NCBI GenBank assembly: GCA_028532985.1
Contig: JANCIK010000003.1
Location: forward strand, 3,544,001-3,608,000
From: Stropharia rugosoannulata
Taxonomy: Eukaryota > Basidiomycota > Agaricomycetes > Agaricales > Strophariaceae
Length of the DNA: 64,000 nt
Reading direction: 5' to 3'
Made by a program: the position numbers and the translations under genes
Part shown: positions 56,640-64,000 of the stretch, one piece after another
Position numbering within the stretch: position 1 is the stretch's first letter
How the letters are laid out: each line of letters begins with the position of its first letter
The notes under the pieces: model-generated
Told to the model about the DNA's origin: nothing
Database searches by the model: none
Seen by the model: only the letters and a program-made list of their open reading frames with translations

Positions 56640-57946
56640 TCAGCAATTCTAGGAACCTTTTTCAGTTTAAGTCAATCTCTATCATTTTTGTGACTTGTTT
56701 TGTGCTATCACCTATCTTGTAATGTATTTTTACATGTATATAGTTAATGAACTTGAACTTGAACTGTATCTTCTTGTATAATATGTTCCATTGGGATAGT
56801 AATGTTCTATAATTCAATGAAATTTAATACAAAGTCTACATTTTATATGTCAAAATAGTGATTTTGGTATGATAACTCAAATAAAATCACTTATATTCAA
56901 TGTATAGTACTTACAGGGGCATGTAATCTACTTGAAACAATGTGATGCAAATTGTAAGGAGTTAATGAAGAATATAAGTGAATATCATCAATCCATCATA
57001 TCACCATGATCAGCCAGCCAACATAAGGCTACACAACATTCATACTCTGTTGTTGGAGCTATAAGTACAAACCATTTTCTCAATGTTTTCCTGATTAGTA
57101 ATGAATAGTATTGGTAGAGCATGTTACAAGCAAGACAATTCTAGGGCACTATAGTAATGTTTATTGAGCTACATTTTTCCGATTATTGTTTAAGTACAAT
57201 ACTTAAGTTTGACTTAAGTAAAATAAATTTGAAAATGCTTTCTGGCATTTGACAAATGGACAATGGCACTTACACTGCTGGCACCCACCTATTTATATCA
57301 GCCAAAAAGGTGTTGTCATATATGTCTTGTATTTGTTTCATCATTTATGGCCTGCAAATAGGCTTGAAATTGCCTCAGGGTTATGATGAACAGTAAGCCC
57401 GATGAGTATTTCTCTGCCAAAACGGTGTTCAAATAAACATGATGTATTTGACAACCCGTTTTTGGGCAGCCAGCAGTGTTATATAACCAATTGGACGGGT
57501 ATGTAACTAATTGGAGGGGATTGCATGACATGCAACTTTTTGCCAATGGATGTACAAGATAACTAACCAATTTAGCCAGTGTAACATTCTCTACAACGAC
57601 ATAAATGAAGCTGATTTGAGAACATGAGAATATCCTTTTGCCATATCCTATTGCGGCTGTGAGAAATGACAAGGTTTCTGAGGTCCAGCTAAGCCAAGAC
57701 ATGCGGCAGCAACAAGCCGTGTGTATTTGGCTGCACCGTGTACAGTCGCTTAAGAGCGCTACCGTCCGGCTTTCCATAGCAATGTGTCCTGATATAGCCT
57801 TCTTTGTTCTCTATGCTTGACAAATCTAAAGTTAGAATACATAAAGGAGGGCACAGGAAAAAGCAGTGAGGCGGCAATTAGGAGCTGTGAGTCCGTATTG
57901 TCCAAATCTGCCTGAGCCTTGAGCATTCTTACACTACACCGACCAC
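56640..57946. other. AT-rich intergenic region
   Basis: No supported gene. Two related words, CAGTGTTATATAACCAATTGG and GTATGTAACTAATTGGAGG, lie close together at 57,470-57,520. The right end should contain the promoter of the gene at 57,947. Confidence 0.4.
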
Positions 57947-58746
57947 ATGCTATCTTTCTTCAAATTCAAGAGCAAGGCAGTCAACCAGAAAGACGGAGTT
58001 GCCGATGAATCATCGGCTCAATCTAGTGAAAGGGCTTCCAAGAACAACAGTGTGCTTGACTGGTCTCAAGCTTCTACTGATGCAGCCTCGCGACAATCGT
58101 TCGAGTCCACGGAAGGTTATGACTCCTCTGACTCTGCTGATCAGGACAAAGACAACGGCGCTGTCAATCAGACCTACTCAAACTCATATTTCGGGGGATC
58201 CGTAGTCAACCGTATTATTGCAAACAGCTTTAACACTGCGAAGTATATCTGGTACAACAGTGACGGAACAGCGGAAGGTGGGGCTACGGGTTCCCCCCGG
58301 TCTGCTGCTCATAGGTGAGCTTCTCCACGAGCCATTGGAACATCAAGCGTTACGTACCTTGATAGCACACCTCCACAGTCTCCTTCCTCAGCCCCCGCTA
58401 ATGTCGATACCGTACAGAGGTTCATCGGCAACCTGAATTTTGCGCAAGCAGTGGATAACAAAAACGTTGGGAGCGGCCCAGTACAGCTCTTTGAAGGAAA
58501 CATCACCTTTCATGGTCCAGTGACGAACAGAAACATCAGTCAACCTTCTAATACGTACATGTACAACAACGTCGCTGTAGCGTCAGCTGAAGCCGGTATA
58601 TTATTCGAATCCTTCCAATTCCACCTAAACTGACCTTTATAACTATTATAGACGCAGTCCGTGATGCAGAAATAGAGAGACTGATTATGGAGATCGAAGA
58701 CCCGGCTTTAGTAAAGGAAATACGGGACCAAATACGCAGGCGTTGA
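57947..58746 (+). CDS. FHG-module repeat protein C (230 aa, three exons)
   Basis: Exons 57,947-58,314, 58,366-58,595 and 58,652-58,746 join in frame (693 nt) over introns of 51 and 56 bp. The N-terminus (LSFFKFKSKA, then Ser/Gln/Asp-rich) resembles that of protein B (FSMFFSKTKS). Three modules follow: YFGGSVVNRIIANSFN, VQRFIGNLNFAQAV, and VQLFEGNITFHGPVTNRN, the last nearly the same as module 4 of protein B. The final exon encodes a charged helix RDAEIERLIMEIEDP that ends RRR, equivalent to the last exon of protein B. No catalytic or membrane feature is visible. The gene lies between transposon debris and APC11. Confidence 0.72.
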
Positions 58747-59190
58747 ATATAGAAAGTTGGGAACCTTCGGGTTGTAGTGGTGTTATCTCACATTCTCCCT
58801 CTGTCGAAAGTGACTCGCGTAAGCCCATGTTGGAGGTTACAACGTCAGGAAATGGGGTAGTGCTGGGGTTTACGTTTACTTCATTGAAGTTCAGTGGTGA
58901 CTGGTCAGCATGACGAGCAAGAGCCTGCCATTGGCAGTCAATGGCAGTTTGGTGGCAGTTGACTAGGGCAATGCCGTCGGGGTCTTAATCTCTAAAAGTG
59001 TACATAATTATTGAAACCAAAGTGTTGCCGAAGTGATTTCGTGATTTCGAATCATGCGTGCTTGAACTGGCGCGACGCGTATACAAAACCAAACAAATAG
59101 CCCTTTCTTTCCATTTGCCAACTCATATCAATTGCACATCAACGACCCTTGAACCCGGCAACTGTTCTTTATATCTGTTCGAAGGAAACA
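58747..59190. other. intergenic, APC11 promoter side
   Basis: No gene seen. Contains a GGCAGT/CAATGGCAG word repeated near 58,930-58,965. Confidence 0.4.
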
Positions 59191-59600
59191 ATGAGGGTGA
59201 ACGTAAAAAGATGGAATGCTGTAGCGCAATGGCGTTGGGACACCGGAAATAATGAGCAAGACGACGACGGCGAAGGCGACGTATGTGGTATTTGTCGTGT
59301 ACCATATGAAGGATGTTGCCCGGCATGCAAAATGCCCGGAGATGACTGCCCATTGAGTGAGTGCAAGGCTGAAGCTAACTGAGCAGTACTTATGTATGCT
59401 AGTCTGGGGGGAGTGCACACACGTCTTCCATATGCATTGTCTCCTCAAGTGGATTGGCACGGCATCGTCAAAGCAACAATGTCCAATGGACCGCAAGCCC
59501 TGGGGTACGTGGTACATGACTCAATTCCAGTAAACTGAAGCTTACCCTTATGTCTGCATCAGTTACCGCTGAGCGCAAGATTGGAATAACTGCAGAGTGA
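59191..59600 (+). CDS. APC11: anaphase-promoting complex subunit 11 (RING-H2)
   Basis: Catalytic RING subunit of the APC/C ubiquitin ligase, which recruits E2 enzymes and acts in the nucleus to degrade cyclins and securin. Exons 59,191-59,356, 59,403-59,504 and 59,563-59,600 join in frame to 101 aa. The start ATG opens RVNVKRWNAVAQWRWDTG, the family N-terminus. The zinc ligands are in order: CGICR, CCPACKMPGDDCPL, IWGECTHVFHMHCLLKW and QQCPMDRKPW. The Asn/Gln/Asp/Glu insert NNEQDDDGEGD before CGICR lengthens the loop. The C-terminal exon (VTAERKIG) is chosen over readthrough, which would give an atypical tail. Length is normal for the family. Confidence 0.95.
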
Positions 59601-60177
59601 TGCGTCCCAACTCTTATCATATTATCGCCAAAGCACCGGCTACGCCCAACAGGAACACGGATCATTTGCCTGAAGAACATAGCTACTTGCTCGAACTTCG
59701 CTCTACATCGTCTTTTCCGCCACACGTGTCCGTGAAGCTGGGATCTTGTGTCTGCTTTGGCTTCCTACAAACTGCGTGGGGACCTGAGGGACTTTGGTTT
59801 ACAAATAAGCGGGATAACCTGGAGCTCTGCCCGTATATGCGCTCCGATTTATGGTTTGCGCTGCATATGGAATGCCGCACCACTATACCCATGGAGTCGA
59901 TGCAATCTCGGAGCATACACCAGAATCCCTGCATAACTTCAGTATCAACTCGTGGATTCAAGTCATAAACGCATCATCATCTGCTCATGGGATCCTACAT
60001 ACGTAATATACAATAAAGATTTCCGCCGGCCATAACACTTGCGCCCCGGGGAAGTAAGACATACAAACTATCGTACAAAATAACGTTCAGACGTTGTCAG
60101 AGTCCCGTAAGATAGTCTACCAGTGGCTGGGGCTGTCATAGTTCATGAGCTCCCGAACAACTTGCATGCTAATGTAC
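59601..60177. other. region between APC11 and the OPT gene
   Basis: 3' regions of two convergent genes. A 123-codon frame starts on top of the APC11 stop (59,597-59,968) but shows no motif or splice partner and is not called. Confidence 0.4.
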
Positions 60178-63100
60178 TTACCCAAAGGTGTGGCCAGAGG
60201 GGAGGATGTTAACCGGAGTACCGATACCGTCTGCATTGGTAAACGGTGCAGTGTTTCTGATGTAATGTGAGATGAGCCCCGTTTTCTATAAGCATGAATA
60301 GGTAGTAGGTACTCACCCCCACCAGTTCAAGATACTGCTCTCGCCGATTGTTCCATTCTTGGGGAATTGCAAAGCGAAGAAAATGACCAAGATGGAAACG
60401 GCGAGACCGGAGTCCAAAGCGGCTGCGAGGACGTAGTTGTACTTTGTCCACCACGAGAAGTGACGCCTGTTCAAATACATGAGCATACAGTATTACCGGA
60501 ATGTGAGCATATATACTGACCTTCTGATAAAGTACTGGAAGAAGAAACCGACACCACTGCAAGCAACCTTAGTCTGACTGAGAAATGTGAGACATAGGTT
60601 ATAGGACTTACGCCCATGGAACGTAGTTAATGGCTGTAGCAGGAGGAATAAGACCGGTTCCGTTGAAGATGACGGGCAGGCTTGAAGGCACAGTTAAAGC
60701 ATGTCGTGCAGCGCGGGGGGGTTAGACTTACTTGATGTACTTCAAGAAGCTGTTAGGCCACCTCTTCGAGAGAACATAGGGGACCATAGGTGCAATAGCT
60801 CCGACGAGGAAGAAGAAGAGAAGCGGGCTACATCTCTAGTCAGATACGATTGTAACCAAACGAAGATCTCTCTCACTAGTAAGTCTGACCCTTGGAGAAC
60901 TGGAGAGCGGGACCAATGACACCCCACTGAATTATCGTGAGTTAGCATACATACAGTGACTCAAAAGAGCCACTTACGATAATACTGGCCGTGCCGAAAA
61001 CTTCGGTGCTTGGGCAGATGAATCCGTCCTTTTGGTGGGGGTCGCACATATCACTAAAAGAGGATTGATGCTGTTGAGAACGTGGTTGCTTGTCAGTCAC
61101 ATAGTGAAATACTCACGGAATGTTGGTGAACATCCAAGCTTGAACACCAAGCTGCACGGTTCCTGCGATGACGGTGGCGATGACCTGAGAGGGACGTTTC
61201 AAAAATGAGTCTCTGCAACAGTATAAAATTACATACCTGGCACCAGAACATAGGCCTCGGTGGAACTATCACGCAAACAATGATGAGATCATATCTCATA
61301 TGTATTGTCAATTAACTTACTTTTCATGTAGTGACCAAGCTTGAAGTCAGATGTGAAAGTCAACGCTTGAGCCATTGTCTGAGAAATTGTTAACTGATTA
61401 GTTTCCAGCACAAACAACGATGTAAATGCGTACAATGTAGCCCCAAGTCTTGAACATCATCATCGCAATAGGTCGTCCTGGAAGTGCATAGCCAATGATC
61501 AACTCAGTGATGACGCTGTGGTGAAAGCGTAAGACTGTGTTCCTTGGGCAAATACAATCAAGGATTAACACACTTTAGGCCGACCTGTTGATTGGTGATG
61601 GCTTGGATCATGCCAATGGGGATAACGTAGGTGAAGGCAATGCACAAAGCGAGGACGAAGGCCCATACTGGCATCTCGCTAGTTGTCGTATAAGCATTTA
61701 AAATTTATGTGAAGAGGGAATCAAATACGCACGTGGGCCAGACCTCAATACTGATGAGTCCAACGGCGAACATGCTGAGGAAGATGCATAGGTACCACCA
61801 CTCAGGGACTTGTGGGTACTTGGACATCAGCCTGGCGTGAACATCAGGCTGTTCGTGCAGAGAGCGACGGGCCTGAACCCAGATCTGCTTCCTGAAGTAG
61901 AGGAAAGCATGCACCAACGTAGCCGTGATAGATGCGAAGGACAGTCTGAAGAATATATTCATTCTCAGTATATGAAATTCAAATCGACGTCATTAAACGT
62001 ACCCATATGAGATAGCGAAGGTCGTCCTAAGGAAAGGAAAAGATTAATGGTTAACTTGGAGGACGGAGCGAAGCTATCTCACGAGAGGAATAGGGGACTG
62101 TACGCGTGGTACGCCTCTAGATCAATGGTCGACTCGGGCGTTAAAATCCTAGTAACATTGTAGGTGTTGAAGGTGTTGTCGTAAGATATACGCGACGAGA
62201 TTCTACGTTAACTGGTTGATTAAAGCCCAGCTTCAAATTCCGACGGCACTTACGGCATGAACTTGGCGAACCAAGTGTTTGTGAACTGATTATCTGTCGG
62301 TCAACTGTTCAATGCAATATAAGAAATCCATGTACGCACGTAGAGGACGGGAGTCAAGAACCCTAACAACATAACATAAAGATCTATTCAGCTGAAGCAA
62401 AGGTTCTGGACTTACAGAAGAAAAAGACAAATCCTCCAAAGATGTTTGCTTCTGCCCACCCTATCAGACAGTTATATCAGTAATCAGTAGCTATATCATG
62501 GCTATATCTGCCATACATGGAGTAGCGAGGGGGTTCCCGATGTATCTGAGGCATTTTGTTAGATTATTAAGAGTACATGTCATTTGAACTGATCGCAACA
62601 TACGTGATCTGACTCCAGTCAAAAGTAATAACAGACATTCCCTAAATGCCAAGTCACCATTATTATAGGCTAGAGATTGATGAGATGGGACACGCACCAT
62701 TCCGTGGACATAACTTTATAGGCGTAAATAGGTCAGTTACACATCTCACAACAGCAGCTAAATTCGTACCCGAAGAGCTGGGCAATGGCTAAAATTATAA
62801 TCATTAATATCCGCTGAAAGAAAAGAGGTCTTTACCACATACTTGTGTTCTGTGGAGCAATCCATGTCACCCAGGAGAAGTAGGACAGCGCTTGGACTGG
62901 AACCAGTCAGTGTCACGCAGTAGCTAAATATAGACTCCACCTACATAGATAACCAGGGAAGAAATCTAAAAATAGACGTCGGGATTTCAGTACAGAGTCG
63001 AGGAGCTGTATTAGATGTACTTACACCAGAAGAATGACCCAAGGAACCAATAGACAAAGAACCTCTCACGGCTTATACCGCCACGGGTCCCAATTCCTGC

Positions 63101-64000
63101 GTACTGCTGAGAATGGAGAGTGTTGAAAAGGGCGCAATTGACCAAGTTCACAGGCCAAATCATGGAAGGAGGAGCGACGAGGAAACGGCGAGCCACTCCA
63201 CCGATGGAGAATCCGATAAGCTGCGTCGACATAACCACGAACCATTGGTCTAAATATGGAAGGTTATTGCAAGCCCCCTAGAGCCAACGCTGCCGGACTG
63301 AACTTACAGCTGAAGTTGTAATGCTGGTTGTAGTACACCCTCTGCACGGCAATGATGTCCGTGGCATAAGCAGACCCCGCACCCACAGTTGCCTATATCA
63401 GCGGGATAAACAAAAACTCAATTGATATGTGACAGATGTGACAGACCATGATCTACATTAATAGAAACCTTCAGCGTGGTCAGCGGTGATATCAAGGCGA
63501 ATAGACACACTGTTACGAGCACATGCTCCTTGACTGTGAATGGTCCAGGATTGAGTTTTGCTCCGAATATCGTGATGTTGGGCAGCCAGGCAGCAGCAGC
63601 CCTACCCATTGGGAAGGACAGCAACTGTGCCACAATTCCAGTGATACTGACTGAAGGGAACCGGAAGAAGAAGAATTGATTCAGGCCTGGGATGACAATG
63701 GCCCAAATGAGACCAAGAACCCAGGTCCGAAGAGTGGTGACGGGCATGTCGAAGTCATCGGTGTTGGCCACTGCAGATCTGACCTCAGGGTAGGGACTTT
63801 CGTCATCGAAGCCCACGAAGTGTTCTTTGTCCAGGTTGGGATCGTCGAATTGCGCACCGGTTAGCTCCTGTAATTAATGAGTTGAGTACAAGAAATCTGG
63901 GTCGTTGTACTTCACTTACAGCGATGGCATTGGCTGAGATGATTCTGGGTTTAGCTTGCGTGTTGTAGGCGTGAGTAAACACTACTCACAGTCAAGGTCC
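60178..64000 (-). CDS. OPT-family oligopeptide transporter, 5' end outside the window
   Basis: Proton-coupled oligopeptide transporter of the plasma membrane (OPT family), with many short introns. Reading from the right: KPRIISANAIA, then ELTGAQFDDPN, the family signature DDESPYPEVRSAVANTDD, the first helices (WVLGLIWAIVIPGLNQFFFF), LNPGPFTVKEHVLVT, a 6-nt microexon (63,452-63,447), GAGSAYATDIIAVQRVYYNQ, MSTQLIGFSIGGVARRFLVAP and WIAPQN. The last exons give QYFIRRRHFSWWTKYNYVLA, ALDSGLAVSIL and TPVNILPSGHTFG followed by TAA at 60,180-60,178. All conserved blocks are present and no stop was noticed in them. Exons left of about 62,800 were not all delimited. Confidence 0.9.

Noticed and set aside
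57316..57777. 153-codon minus-strand frame
   Set aside because: Composition (Cys/Ser/Leu mix) without motif in AT-rich intergenic sequence; no ATG-supported splice model.
59597..59968. 123-codon frame overlapping the APC11 stop
   Set aside because: No motif, no splice partner and a start placed on the stop of APC11; the opposite strand is equally open.

Overview
The window looks like genomic DNA of an agaricomycete (mushroom-forming) basidiomycete. The host genes have many short introns of about 46-70 bp with GT..AG ends and CTAAY-like branch points. A complete APC11 gene and an OPT-family peptide transporter are present, and long Ty3/Gypsy-type LTR elements fill the middle. Nothing bacterial, no CRISPR array and no rRNA genes were seen.

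Left host part (1-13,600). A long coiled-coil protein (542-2198) is followed by two minus-strand genes (2532-3268 and 5539-6903). Both encode tandem copies of a short Asn/Gly-rich module built around F-x-G-x-x-x-F-H-G-x-V. A third member lies far to the right at 57,947-58,746 and shares both the module and a charged C-terminal helix with the 5539-6903 gene. At 9,035-12,785 two paralogous agaricomycete-type genes of unknown function (GDIGY core) stand head to head.

Transposon part (13,600-55,600). A nest of LTR retrotransposons. Element A (E1, 30,694-46,708) is full length, with two 1,415-bp LTRs, open gag, protease and pol frames, and an unusual cassette of three spliced genes on the opposite strand between pol and the 3' LTR. 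Element B (E2) is older, has 1,198-bp LTRs, and carries the same cassette; one cassette gene (28,326-29,640) is still fully open although PR/pol has five stops. E2 has been cut into pieces: E1 sits in its gag, solo LTRs sit in its gag, its cassette gene b and its 5' LTR, and the 4-bp target duplications only match if the segment 20,979-30,693 was inverted between two opposed LTR copies. A Copia-like LTR, a MITE, chimeric LTRs and low-complexity repeats complete the block. Each LTR family is saturated with its own short CpG-containing word (CTCAGCGG in A, TGCGATGCACGCA-like in B, GTTTCCGA in the third), and A and B carry their own word at the same aligned place.

Right host part (57,900-64,000). 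The third module gene, then APC11 (59,191-59,600), then the 3' portion of an OPT oligopeptide transporter on the minus strand that runs off the window edge and contains a 6-nt microexon.

The candidates for something undescribed are (1) the antisense gene cassette of the Gypsy element, (2) the family-specific word saturation of the LTR elements, and (3) the FHG-module protein family. Splice models were made by eye from phase and splice-site consensus and have no transcript support.
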